A stretch of 64,000 nucleotides of DNA from Trichuris trichiura (Eukaryota > Nematoda > Enoplea > Trichinellida > Trichuridae): contig JBAJFE010000042.1 in NCBI GenBank assembly GCA_037903355.1, forward strand, positions 682,001-746,000. The letters are read 5' to 3'. Below, piece after piece: positions 23,732 through 35,808 of this stretch. Each line of letters starts with the position of its first letter. Position 1 is the stretch's first letter. A program made the position numbers and the translations under genes. The notes beneath the pieces are model-generated. The model made no database searches, was not told the DNA's origin, and saw only the letters and a program-made list of their open reading frames with translations.

Positions 23732-25476
23732 ATGGGAGCTTGCTACTCAAGGTCAAGCGTGGCTGTCAGCTCAGCTTCTTCAACCATTTCTTACAAAGCC
23801 AAGAAATCGTTAGGTCTGCTACTGATTCTGAAACCGTACAGTAATCGCCCAGTTTCAGCAAAACGCAGGGAAGAGACTGACTTGGTAAAAAGCCGCTTTC
23901 CGAACAAGTTGCCTGTAAGCTGACCTAAGCGTTAATAAGTCATAGTGTTAAGGAAATCGTATACCGTAGGTGATAATCGAACGTCATTATAAAGAAACAG
24001 TACTTCCGGAGATTGAAAAAAACAAATTTCTGGTACCGAGAGAAGCTACAATGATGCAGCTTTTGGCTGTACTAAGGTACTGAAAATTGATTTTTTTTTG
24101 ACGACGTTTAAGTTCTTTCTCTGAATCGTATGATTTTAGCTCACTAGAATAATGATTTTTAAAGCAGCTTCGTTCTCTGGTTAATAACATTAGAAAAAAC
24201 GGAAACGTGCCACTAGTTGCCATTAGCTGCCACAGGGATTTCAGCATGCAACAAATACATTCAAAAAGAGGTAGTTCAATGTGAGGCAGTCTACAGAATG
24301 CCGAAAGTCTTTGACCAGTACATAAACTATTGCTATTAATCCGTATAAACGGCAAAGAACCAACAAATGGCCCGCTACGAAGTATTAAGCGAAACATGTA
24401 AGAAACAATAAAAATTTCATACATTTCCGAGGCATTTTCTACTCTGCCAAAAGACAAACCGACAAAATAATGAGTCTAAACTTTTCACCCATGCTCATTA
24501 AAGCCTACAAGTGGCGACCTATGGAACAAAACGTGATGCTTTCGTTTGTCACTCTGCCCGCTACTTTTTCTATCCATCTTGGCTTAGGCTTAAGTTAAAG
24601 CGAAATAGACTAGACGACAAGGATGTGAAAAAAACTGGGTACTGCGGTTGCAGAACTTTGCCAGCAGTTGTGTTCTGGCCTAGCCTAAGGCTAAGGCAAA
24701 GTATAAGGACAGTACAGCCACAAAGTAGCGAGAAGACAGCTCAGTTTTCTGTACGTGTCACCAATGTGGGTTCGCAGGGCTGTAGATGACATGACCTTAG
24801 AGGTCTCCACTGCACGGAAGCGGTTCGCATTTTGTCTAAATATTGTTTGTAATATTCCGCCTAGGCAGTATACACAGTGCTTACACAAAGCATAGAGCAT
24901 ATTAGGATGATACTGGCATTTCCTACTTTGCGTCAGAATGTAACGCACTGCATTGAAGGAATAGGCATTCTATTGCATAAAATGCTTTCATAACGAGCGA
25001 ACCAGTCAGCTGATACCAGTAAACTATGGCAGGGTAAAAAGAGCAATCTAAGCAGGCCAATAACTGACTTACAGCAGCAACAGAAAACTCTGTCCACTTG
25101 TCAACACTTATTGAAGATAAGTACGTCCTGATAGCTACATGGTTAAATATGTTAATAGATACTATCCGTTGTTAATGGCAGCCGATCCTGTATTCGCTTC
25201 TCCCAACGAGAGCTTCACAGTTTAGTGTCGACTATTAGCTAAAAAAATTTTAGTTATTTTTAGCAATGAAAGTTTCTGTTCGCGCGTGGTCTTCTTGAAA
25301 TGCTCATTAATTTCAGGAATCGCTTGAGCCTACGTCATGGCCACAACCTCTTCTTCCTCATAAACGGACGCACTTTAGCTGCTGCAGACGAGGCGATAAT
25401 AGAAGTTTACGAAAAGCATGCAGACAATGACGGCTTTTTGTACCTAACCTACACGTCTCAAGAAAGCTTCGGCTAA
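23732..25476 (+). CDS. LGG-2: LGG-2/LC3-type Atg8 autophagy protein
   Basis: This is an Atg8-family ubiquitin-like modifier, conjugated to phosphatidylethanolamine on autophagosomes. Exons: 23732-23813, 23859-23914, 23970-24076, 25317-25476; 405 nt, 134 residues, phases consistent. Family landmarks are RFPNKLPVIIER, KNKFLVPRE, RLSLRHGHNLFFLING and DGFLYLTYTSQESFG. The stop follows the conserved glycine directly, so no C-terminal propeptide has to be removed, as I recall for C. elegans LGG-2. The N-terminal extension before the core is about 19 residues and begins MGACYS, a consensus N-myristoylation site with a neighbouring cysteine. The 45-nt intron at 23814-23858 is a multiple of three with no stop. 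Removing it makes the N-terminal helices align with LC3 without a gap. It converges on IRF2BP, about 660 bp away. Confidence 0.93.
24585..24710. repeat. inverted repeat built on CTTAGGC-like words
   Basis: CTTGGCTTAGGCTTAAG is mirrored by GGCCTAGCCTAAGGCTAAGG about 90 bp away, within LGG-2 intron 3. Related AAGCCTAAG-rich segments occur near 44697 and 50160-50400. The words resemble the nematode telomere unit TTAGGC but are too degenerate to call interstitial telomere. Confidence 0.45.
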
Positions 25477-26136
25477 ACAACAATGTGGAACTGGACCGCA
25501 AAATGTATTCGCTGATCTTTTGATTTGCGTCGATGTCTGCCTGACTTTAACCGATGAGCAACACAGTAAAACTCTTCATTGACACACAACAGATTTTTAG
25601 CGTTGCGACCTTGTGAACTTGCCCTGCCAGTGGGAAAACACTTGGCGCGTGATGCCCTAGGAGCTCATACTTCTTCAAAAAAATGAATACTCCGAGATTG
25701 AAAAAATATTCGATGCTAAGGTTATTGTTAAATTATTCAGAAGGAACACCAAACTAATGGCACTGATACATGGTTACTGAAGGTATTTCAAGTTGCTTCA
25801 CCAGAACAAAGTTTTGTAAATATCAGCACTCACTTCAGAAGTGATAACTGAAGGCTCCAAAAATAGATGTCAAGAAATGCCATATGCGCTATGAGCACCG
25901 CAATGAGCGAGTAAATTCTCATTAGTGCTGAAAATACATTTTCTTTCATGAAAGAAAGGCTGAATGCTCAAATGGTTTTTCTCAATACAACTGATATTAT
26001 TTCGAGCGCAGTTAATCAACACGCAAAGGAAGCAAGATGCGAAAGAATATCAGAGATGCACCATATATAAAGCATTTGTATTAGCAATTCACAAATCGCG
26101 AAGTGGTCGAACGAGCGCGGAAGTAATAAACAGCTT

Positions 26137-29100
26137 TCAGGCCAAAGCGTTGCTAGAAGAGGGTGAAGAATCCCTTTCCTTTTTAATTTGGCAGTGTGAG
26201 ACCAGTGAGCTGGTGGCTGCTGATCCGACCGTCGCAACCGCCAGGGCAGCAAGCTTCTGATACTCTTCACCCAAAATGGTTGCAATTTCACCTTGCATGA
26301 ACGCCCACGGGACGTTTGAACCGATCAGTGGGCATTTCTCACCACTTGGACAGTAAATTTCGCTTCCCGAACCACCTTGCACTTTGATTGACTCACGACT
26401 GCAAGGGAAGCAAAACTTATGTTGGGAAACGGATGGACACTGAACGAAATGAGTATCTTCAAGCCGTTCTTGGCATAATGTGCAGCGCAGGACACTGCTG
26501 CTCGCGCTGTTGTCGTTGTGGTTACCAGATGGCGTAGAATACAGTGGAGGCTGACTGCTATTACTTCCGCCAGTGGTACTGGAAACTGTCGTCGCAGTCC
26601 CGTAACTTGATTGTGTATTTGGGCGAGCATTTGATTTGCTGCTGCCGCCACTGATTCCGTGGGAGTTACCAATGGACGCAGAACCTCGACTTGTATTAAC
26701 TGAACGCTTAAGACGATCGGCAGATACCGTGGGACTGATTCTCCCATGAGAACTTGGAGGCGGTGTACCGTCACCTGGACTTTTTCTGGAACATGCAGGT
26801 GGAGAGAATGCAACTAGTCCATTGCCGTTTGCTGTTGGAATTGAGGCAGAAGCTGGCCCGCCTAAAACAAACATGATCTTCATGACTTAACCATTCTTTT
26901 TCTGAGTGTTAAAATTGACTACTTCAGTCACTTGTTATTATATAAAAGCCTGTTGTGGTTAGCCTGTTGATCAAAATGCAACTTGAAAGCAGGAAATGTG
27001 ATTATTGCGGTACAATCAAGTAACTTTATAAGAATTTTTGGTAGAACTGCTGGCGTTGTTCCAAGCGAATGCTTCGGAATGAAACTTCTTGTTATTATCA
27101 AAATCCCAATGTTACGCGCACCAAATAAATAAATAATGGGTATCCTAGTTATCACAGTCTTTAGGATTAACTGAACCTGTATCAGCACGATTAATGTTAA
27201 ACCGCTGTATGAAAAAAGTATATAAAAGCAGCTGAACAGCTGCTTAGGAATAGATGTCTTAAACGTTTTAGCGAGAGGACACTTACTGTTCGCTAAGAAA
27301 ACGTTACAGCACACATACTGTGACTCTGTTTCCCCTTAGAAAAAATTAAGGCTCATCACCAGTGGTCGTCGCGAAAAACTGCGTAAATCACCTACTAAGC
27401 CACTAACAGACAAGTTTCTTGAACGCTAAACGGTTTGGATTACTTTGAAAATAAAAGTGCGTTTTTTATGCAAACAGTCGTGTCAAACCACGCGGTAATA
27501 CACTGCGGCGATATGAAAGTTGACGTGACTCGTCTGATGTCCTATTCGAAACTTCAAAACATGAAAATTCCCTGCTGACGATGGGGCATGAAAAGTTGTA
27601 AAAGGTGATTAAAAAGTCCTATTTCATGAACAGACATCAATCGTCGAGAATGATTGAGCATTGTAAATGACCAGTATGAAGCAACTATTGTTCAAGTACT
27701 GTAAATTACTTTACGATCGCAAAACAAATTTATATTTAAACAGTAGGCATGTATTAACTTCTTATAATAAAGAAAGTGATCCCGCTTTTGTGATTGCTCT
27801 GTTTCTTCTTTCGGGCTAGAAAGAAATCTCCCTTTTAGTGTTAACTTGCATACCTTAAAGGTAATAGCTAGTCGCGAAAACAATCACAATCTAAACTTCC
27901 TTGAATTTTCTTAACTTTTCCCGAGCTGATTTCCATGAAGTTTGATACTAATGCAAGAAAAAGATACAATTTAACTGCACTGAAATCAGTACGCAGAAAT
28001 CTGGTTATACGCAGGTGAACGGTTCCTGTTGACAACTCCTAGTTCCTTATGCAAACTGCTGTCACAGATAAGGTAAGTACAGAAATGAAGCTGAAAATTT
28101 TGAAATACATTAAATTAGACTCGAAACTTAGTGCCTGAAATGTAGGGAACTGAACCAATAATAATTAAGTCAAGAAATAAACACTTTTAGAAATAAGTGT
28201 TTCTGAAAAGTCACAAAATGGGTTGCGTTTTCACGTAGCATGTTGTCTATTAAACCATTAGGTGCAACAAAACTATATTTCTTTCTGAAGCAGTGACTGG
28301 AAGCAGCAAATTCAGATAAAACTATATGAGGTTTACCGTCAACTGTAATACAGATATATTGGCACATTTCAAATATTTCGCCCATACGAAATATACGGAA
28401 CCAAGTCACGCAAAAACTAAGACAGCTTAGCTGTCCTGTTCTTCCGTGACCTGGTAGCTAAGCAACTTATCTAGGAAAAGTATCACAGCTTTCTGTAACA
28501 TTCAGCAGTCTAACATTTGCGTTTATTCTCTCAAAGAAATGTGCCATGGTTTCTAACGGGGTAAAGTTTCATGTTGAATGGAGATGAACACCCCTTTCTT
28601 CAATCCATGGAACATCTCCACGTCAAGGGCTCCCTAGGGCAACCCGATCAGCACTTGCAGTCGCGAAAGACTGCGTGACCATCTACCGAGCCAAATTGAT
28701 GGCCTTTTCACCCCTCTTCTTAGCGACCGCTGCTAGGGATATATCGGTGATATTTCCAACCTAAACATTTTAGCACTGAAGAAGGAACAGGCTAGTTCTA
28801 AACGCTTTGCTCTTTACTGCTGTTTCTTGGATCAAAAAGTTCACTTTGAAGAGGTTTTGCCGTGCTTCCGCTCAAAGAAGAGATGTGAATGATTCAGAAT
28901 TCTTAAAAATCTCAGTTTGTTCTTAATAAGAGCTGAGCTTTCCAGTTTGACTAGGGTAAAGGCTATACCTGATGGGAAGTCAAAGTGTACATTAAAAAGA
29001 TTTAGTTTGCAACAATCATCTCGCTCTTGGTGATATTGCTACGGCAAGAGTTTGCATACTTGTCTCATAGCGAAACAAAACAGCTTTGAATTGGCTCACT

Positions 29101-32100
29101 TCCCCTTGACGATGGGATCGTTTGCTCTGAACAATGCGTTTTCGCATAATAAAACTACTTTTCAGTAATCTTTTCAAACAGTATTCAGGCAACTGAACAG
29201 AACTCGTAACCCGCTGACGTCAACTCAAAAGTTGCTGTAACCGCAGAAGCAGTTACCCTGAAAGGACACGACATAGCACTATCATATCTAACTAATGATA
29301 AACTGTCGATACTCATACCAACGTGGTTATCTGTTTTGTTTTTCCGCGCGCCAGTGCAACTACCATCAGAGCAATCGGTGTCAAGTGAAAGATAAAACCA
29401 GTGTGGAAGCCTTAAGAAAAAAACGCTCTTTACTTCTGAGTAAGATTCATGCATCAACAAAGTTAGGCCCGCTTCAGGGGCTACCAATTTCCACGGCTTT
29501 GGTCATTTCATTCTTTCTATAAAAACTGATTCATTCCATTTTAGGCCTTTCCAATTGTAATTAAAACGTAATAATATAATCGCGGCTTCTTAAAGGTCAG
29601 CTGTTACTTTGTAAAGAATATTACTGGTTTTTAAGTTGCAGAAACGGTTTAAAGTCAAATTGTACCAGTTAAATGCAAAAACTTGATAATCAAGGCTTTC
29701 AGACTTGTTTCTGTTATCAGCAAGAAGTGGCCTACACAAACACTTCTCGCTGACGACAAAAGCTGGTATTTCATGAAAGCTTCGATTATGAAATGTTTGC
29801 GTCCAGTTAATCCAAGGGGAGATTAAACCATTTCTCCTGCCTATAAAAGCTTGGCTTGCTATCAGTAAGCATGAGAGACTGACCCGTACGCATGCTTGAA
29901 GAGAAAAGAGTTTCTGAACTAAATTTACTGACATTCAACCTGCTTAATATGGACGCAAAAATTCTAGCCCAAACTCATAATGCTCATGCTCTCAACGAAC
30001 GATAACAGTTCATGTTACATGTTTCTCACGCAGTCTTCTTAGAAAAATATTAATTAAATCAAATAGAAGCTCAAATAAAAAATATAAACTATAAGCAGTA
30101 TGGATAACCATTCACTATCAAAAGCAAAGCTCACGTAGCTTTGTTAAACGCGGGTGGTACCCATTTTTCCGAAGTTTACGTCACAGAACAACAGGCAGTC
30201 AATGCTGTTTAATAAAGCTACGAAAGCATTCGGACCTTTGAGAAAACGCCTCGTCTTCAGTAAAGCTCACCTACTTCAGAAATTACGCCCCCAATAATAC
30301 TGCGGTAAAAGCTTTCAGGTTGTTTTATTTCCACTAAACTATCTCTCTCCTACCTGTCGAGCTTACAAAAATACGCGATTGTGTTCATATACATGTACTT
30401 AAGCTAGTTAGCTTCAGCAGGTGACTTTCACATATCTCAGTGATTAGATCTCGTTCGAAGTGAAGCTACAGACGTTCATGTTCACGGGAAAGGCTTTTGT
30501 GACTTTACAACCTCGACTGGACACAGTCAAAATGCTTCCAGTAAGTTTGAATACATAGCGTAATGTGAACGGCAAATCTACTAGAACGTTTCAGCATGAA
30601 CAGGTCTTTACGAACAATTATGAAAAGCTCGATCACTTTCAGGCAATTCATCCTGTTGTCATTGAAAATGGAATTGCTGAGAACGAAATCAGGCAACCAA
30701 AGTCGTAGCAGGGCAAACACCTGTTAAGTAGACAAATGTTTTATTTTGAAAACGCACAGCTTTAGGTCTCGCGTAACCGGTCATCAGCATGCGGAGCATT
30801 TATCAAGTCTGATCCGAAAGCTTTATATTTTCGCAACAAGACATTGGTCTGTGTAGCTATGAGTAATCAGCACCTCGTAATAGGTTCATAAGCCTTAACG
30901 GTAGCACCCAGTTTTTATAAACTGATTTTGTTACAGCGGAGCCTTCGGCACTATTCTTGGATTGTCTTCAGAAATACCGCTAAATACGGTCAAAGAATAG
31001 GCCTGAAAACTCCGCTGTGATAAAATCAGTTTCTAAAAACTGGGCGCCGCCGTAAATAAAATCTACCATTGGTCATTGTAATGCGAAAAACCATGTCGCA
31101 AGATAAAACTGGCGTGCTACTGAGTTCCATAAAGTCTGAAGCAACTGCCATCGTTAGCTTAGCTTTAGTAAACGCGCTGCGCACGAAAATTGTCAGATAT
31201 ACTGCTATCTTTGGAGCACTTCTTCCTATTCTTGCTTCATCAATCATTTAATCGCAACTGTCACTTTTCCTGGCTTTGTTTGAACAACTGTAGTAGCTGT
31301 ATTTTAGCCACGTGCTACTAACTCCCGGACTATTACCAGTACGCCACTTTGCTCTTCTGCTGGTCTTCTGTACTTTTAAGAAGCTCAACACTATCAGATA
31401 AAGTTATTAATTTAAAAACTACTTTTGAATTTGATTAAAATTGAATGTACCGTAGGGGACTCAGCAATACGGAGAATGGCCAGTTAAATTGCATGACGTT
31501 AAGCTGAAACATTCATTTGGAAAGAAACGTGCAAATTCAGATTTGTAAACAGAAACTTGAATACCAAGAATCGATTACTTAGCGTCTTGAAAACGCTTGA
31601 TCCAGATGCGTGCTTATCAAGCGTAAAGAAGGAACGCTGATAAAAGAAAATTCCGCAACAACCAAAGGACAACTCCCCCTGCGGAGCGCTGCTGATAAAA
31701 CACGCAACATTCAAATACAGGACAAAAATTTGGTTTTCAAGCAAAGCAGAAGCATATACTGCGCATAATTCACAGCTATTTCTGTGTGAAGCTAACGAAT
31801 TCTTTTCTTCGCAGACTGTTCGCCCATCTCATACAAACGTAGACAGCAAATGTCGAAACATTTTAAAACCGAAACAAAAGTTCTATATCTTCCACCAAGG
31901 GAAAACGTCATGAAGGAAGTGTGTCTTAGTGTAGGGTTGCATCAAATGAACATATTATTGAACAGGCTCACGGGAACAAATTATTCCTTCCCAAAGCGGA
32001 TAAGATCACTACAACGAAAGCAACCAAGACAAAAAATTCTGCGTACGGAAATATTAATGTGTGCTGAAACGATTGAACTTCGACGACAAACGCAAGCATA

Positions 32101-33754
32101 CGGCACATCCGTATTTTACGGCTTTATTCTACTGGGAACTAATGTCTTATTCTAATCAGTTCATGCATGGCATGCGTTGCCTTAAACAAATTTCACAATC
32201 ACGGTTAGATAGAGACCTATCTCTACGTTGCAAGCATGCGGGCGGCTCAGTCGAAATGACAACAATTGAAACAGCTGATCACAAGATGAAAATGGTTGGG
32301 GAGAAAACGCATAACCGTAACTACGTGATAAATTTGTACTGGCGACCGGAAGTCATAAGACTGGCCTACAGAGCCATAAAGAGAGAGAGAGAGAGAGTGC
32401 ACATGCATACGGTAGACGGCCCGGTTCAGTTTGAATGCTGTTTCGGTGCCACACAGTGTCGCGTACTTTCTGCCATCAGGCAACTGCGCTACTGACAAAT
32501 CAAGGGCATTCGGTGAATTAAGGTGAATAACGCAACCGCTCGGCTGTCAGGAGGAAAGTGGTGTTACCCGCGTCCTCCTAACACGCGCAAATTTTTCCAA
32601 CCGACCTACGGTTGCTCCGACAATTGAGAATCCGACGGCAATGTTTCGTCAACCGTACCGGTTCCGCGCACAATGATGACGAGCAACAAACCGGCCGCGC
32701 CATCCCGAGTCATCCCAGCTTTATCAAGTCAACTGTTCTCATTTCACCGTTTTTTTGATAGCCTAGGTTTGCATCACTGTAACCGTGCAGTCAAGCTACG
32801 CGCAAACTCGGGTTATATCCCAAACATTGTAAAATGAAGATAAACACTCCCGACATCTACAGCTAAATACTAAACCACAAAATAGGCAGACAGAATGAAT
32901 ATTTGAAAACAGGCGAGTTATCAATAGGCAGACAGAATGAATATTTGAAAACAGGCGAGTTATCACGTCATAAAAAGCAGTTTACCACTATTGCGAGTAG
33001 CATGTCTAACTTCCGTTGACTTTGGCTCAGCAACCCCACGTCGCGTTGAATAGTCTTCTTCTTCTATATGGATACGCTTTCGAACACTGGTTGAGGAAAG
33101 GGAGGATACAAAGTTATTGCCAGGTACTGAGCTAGGCCTGCTGCAGGTTATCGGAGCGGCTGAGATGCTGGGAGGCAAGCTGACTCCAGGTAGGCCCATG
33201 GATAGGGCACTGGCCATAGGTCGGTTGACACTGGCGGCAGCAGCAGCCGCCGCTGCCGCGGCCAGGTTTGCTCTCACTGCATCGTTCTGCAACAGAGTCA
33301 ATTCCTCGGCTAGACGGCCACTGCTCAGTGAGGACAGACCAACGGAAGAAGGCGTTCTTTGAGTTGAATTCACAATGTCCAATCCCAATGCCGCTCTAGG
33401 CAAAGCACTCGCTTGCAGTTGCTGATGTACCACGGTAGGGCTTAAAGAACGGGCGTGCAAGTTGGAAGCTAAGCTGACGCCAAAATGAATAGCAGCATCG
33501 CCACCATTTTGCATAGAAGTCTTTGAAGAAGCACTCCTTGTGGCAGTTGCATCAAGAAAACCGTGGGCCCGCTTCATCTGACGAGCCATCTCAATTACTG
33601 CTTCTATACGGTCAGCACCCTCATAATTGACACATCCTCTGCAGACAGGTTCAGAGAAGTCCAGGATCATCGCCCAAGGCATCCTAGGCAGGTCGCATAA
33701 GTAGCAGTGCTGACGTTGCGGAACAGTCGCCATCTTTGTGGAGATAACATTCAT
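26137..33754 (-). CDS. IRF2BPL: IRF2BP-family transcriptional co-regulator
   Basis: The product is a homologue of interferon regulatory factor 2-binding proteins (IRF2BP1/2/L), nuclear co-repressors. There are two exons, 32986-33754 and 26137-26861, joined in phase 1 to give 497 residues. The N-terminal zinc finger is [11 protein letters not shown]...[14 protein letters not shown], nearly identical to the vertebrate signature. The C-terminal RING-like domain has [31 protein letters not shown] and [14 protein letters not shown]. Between them are low-complexity Ser/Gly/Pro linkers and a run of 11 alanines encoded by mixed GCN codons. The intron is 6.1 kb, unusually long for this window. A second methionine seven codons in ([10 protein letters not shown]) is an alternative start. 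The symbol names the family, not a specific paralogue. Confidence 0.95.
30898..31051. mobile_element. foldback (MITE-like) element in the IRF2BP intron
   Basis: The left arm CACCCAGTTTTTATAAACTG...ACAGCGGAG is mirrored by the right arm CTCCGCTGTGATAAAATCAG...AAAAACTGGGCG. The pairing extends inwards through most of the 154 bp, so the RNA or single strand would form one long hairpin. There is no coding capacity. Flanks TTAACGG and CCGTAAA could include a TTA-type duplication. Confidence 0.88.
32882..32965. repeat. perfect 42-bp tandem duplication
   Basis: The unit ATAGGCAGACAGAATGAATA... is present twice head to tail without a mismatch (32882-32923 and 32924-32965), 20 bp inside the IRF2BP intron from the exon 1 donor. 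Perfect identity suggests a recent event, a polymorphism or an assembly artefact. Confidence 0.95.
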
Positions 33755-35808
33755 TGTAAGTAAAAAGCTAGTGGTCAGCCAAGGGCGCTGTCAGTGAACG
33801 GGACGTTCAAGGAACGCACAAAAGGATTTTAAAATTCGCTTGCACAGGTGCAGGAGTCGTGAAACCGGTAACAACGCTGAGAAGAACCAGAGTGGAAATG
33901 CTATGTTGCTTATTGGCGTTCTTTCGATACAACGCTTGGGACCAGTCGTCGAAGGCTGCGCAAACCCAGCATACGCACAAACGCTAAAACAGGTTTTCAG
34001 GAAAGAAAACTGGTTTTCTTTCTAGATGATGGGCGGAAGAAAACCTGTCTCGTAACGACCGGTGCCGCCCGCTCTTCTGCTGTCACTGAATCGTACGACT
34101 AGAGTGCGTTGAAGGTTGCGCAGCGAGACGGTCACGCGGAAGAGACGTTTTAAGAGCAACCAGGCAACGAACTAGCTTTAACACGCTGCCACGTCTGCGA
34201 GATGAACGTTCGTTCCCCTTGAGCGTGTCAGTTTTGCATCAGGCACTCCTTATCGGAACTTCTACGTCTGTGTCAATGAAGATCAAATAGGCAACGCAAG
34301 CATCACTGGAATTGAACCGTCGCAAAACAGTTGGTTCGTTTCTCCCACTATCCTGTTGCTGTATCATTCACCTAAAGGGAAAAAACTTATGCATCGGTGA
34401 CCCATCATACAGTCGGTTACTTCAGTCCTTAATTGTTCTCGGCCATTATGAAAAGTGTGAAACGCAGATGAGGACGACTTGCGCAGCAGCGATAGTTTTC
34501 GTGACCTATCAACGACCAGCTCTTGAAATAAGGTTTCCATTTCGAAAAACAAATTATAGCTTCATTTCAACTAGGGGTCGCACTGGCGGCAGCACTGCCA
34601 GGGCAAAACAATTAATACATTCAATACTACTTTGATCATGTTCTTTTAAGGCTGATACCTTCAAAACCAACTCGAGAAAAGTGCATCTTGTCAAGCAAGC
34701 TTAAGAAGCGAAAACCGAAAGAAGATCAGTAGAGTTTCTTGTCACCCTGATGACTCCAGAAGCAAACCAGAAACTGTTTGGTTACTAATGAAAAACAGAA
34801 CAGCTAATAGGCAGCGGTTTAACCGGTTTCAGTGGATCTAAACTGGTTACTGTTCGCCATGCTGGAAAGCGACTGATGAATTCTAGCAGACACTTCAGGT
34901 CAAGTATAGGGTGTCAGCTGCCATTGTTTCGACTTATGTAACCCACCGCGGTCAGTAGTTCACAATGTTTAGAATAAGTGCAAGTTCAGAAAAATATTCT
35001 CCAACGTTTTTATCAGTATTTCCCAAGAAGACAATGGAATATGGGAGATGACATAAATTACAAGAAGTAATGGAAGATTCCAGATGATAGGGAATCCGTG
35101 TGCTCTTGAGAAAGTTGTGAATGGAAGTTTACTGTTGATGCATACGCGCAAGATAACATAGAATGCAGAAGGCCAACTTTGTGCCAATATGTCAGTCTCT
35201 AGTGTCCCTGGATATGCCAACCTAACATCAATCGCAGGTCCTAGCACCCTATCTGAGTATAGAAAACGTGCTGGTGATTGCTGGTCGCTCATTTACCCTG
35301 ATATCAGTTTCAGAGATAGCACGACCGCATACTACTTTACCATCTTTTCCCGCCAATTCTTTGATAGTCAGGGGGGTTTGCTGGCCAATCAACTTAAGAA
35401 AAATTGGTCAATTAGATCGGAGTCGATGGTAAGGTCACAGCTTCTAGGAGGGCGATGGCGATCTTGAGAACACTAGCTCAGATTAAATGCAGCATCCAAA
35501 AAATTAGTATCTCCCCTGTCTCCATATCGATCGATAAAACGACTTATATGGACCCAGTGAAAGACTGTTTATTTTCTGCTTATAGTTAAGTCGCTGTGAC
35601 AGGTTCCGGAGCAGCTTCAATCGTCACATTACGAAATTTCACTTTGCACGTTTACGAACGAATAGTGAACCGAAAAATTAAAGAGCAAAACGTATGCACT
35701 GGAGGTTACGGCACCGATCCGGTTCGCTACAGCTTGCGCGCATTAAGAACTAACTAGATCACATCATGAAGTAAACACTAGTGCCAGTTTTGTTTTATGA
35801 AATCCAGT
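33755..35808. other. intergenic region upstream of IRF2BP
   Basis: This presumably contains the IRF2BP promoter. A perfect 22-bp palindrome GAAAGAAAACTGGTTTTCTTTC lies at 34001-34022. Open frames at 34312-34635 (plus), 34969-35292 (minus) and 35189-35467 (plus) show no recognisable homology. Confidence 0.5.

Larger units (their letters stand above)
26862..32985 (-). other. 6.1-kb intron of the IRF2BP gene
   Basis: No nested gene was recognised. The intron holds a foldback element (30898-31051), a 17-bp GA run (32381-32397) and a perfect 42-bp tandem duplication next to its 5' splice site (32882-32965). Scattered short open frames (for example 31850-32155 and 32061-32495 plus) have no family resemblance. 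Confidence 0.7.

Noticed and set aside
23987..24457. 156-codon minus-strand open frame
   Set aside because: Its right-hand part overlaps LGG-2 exon 3 on the other strand; it has no family resemblance and no splice logic.
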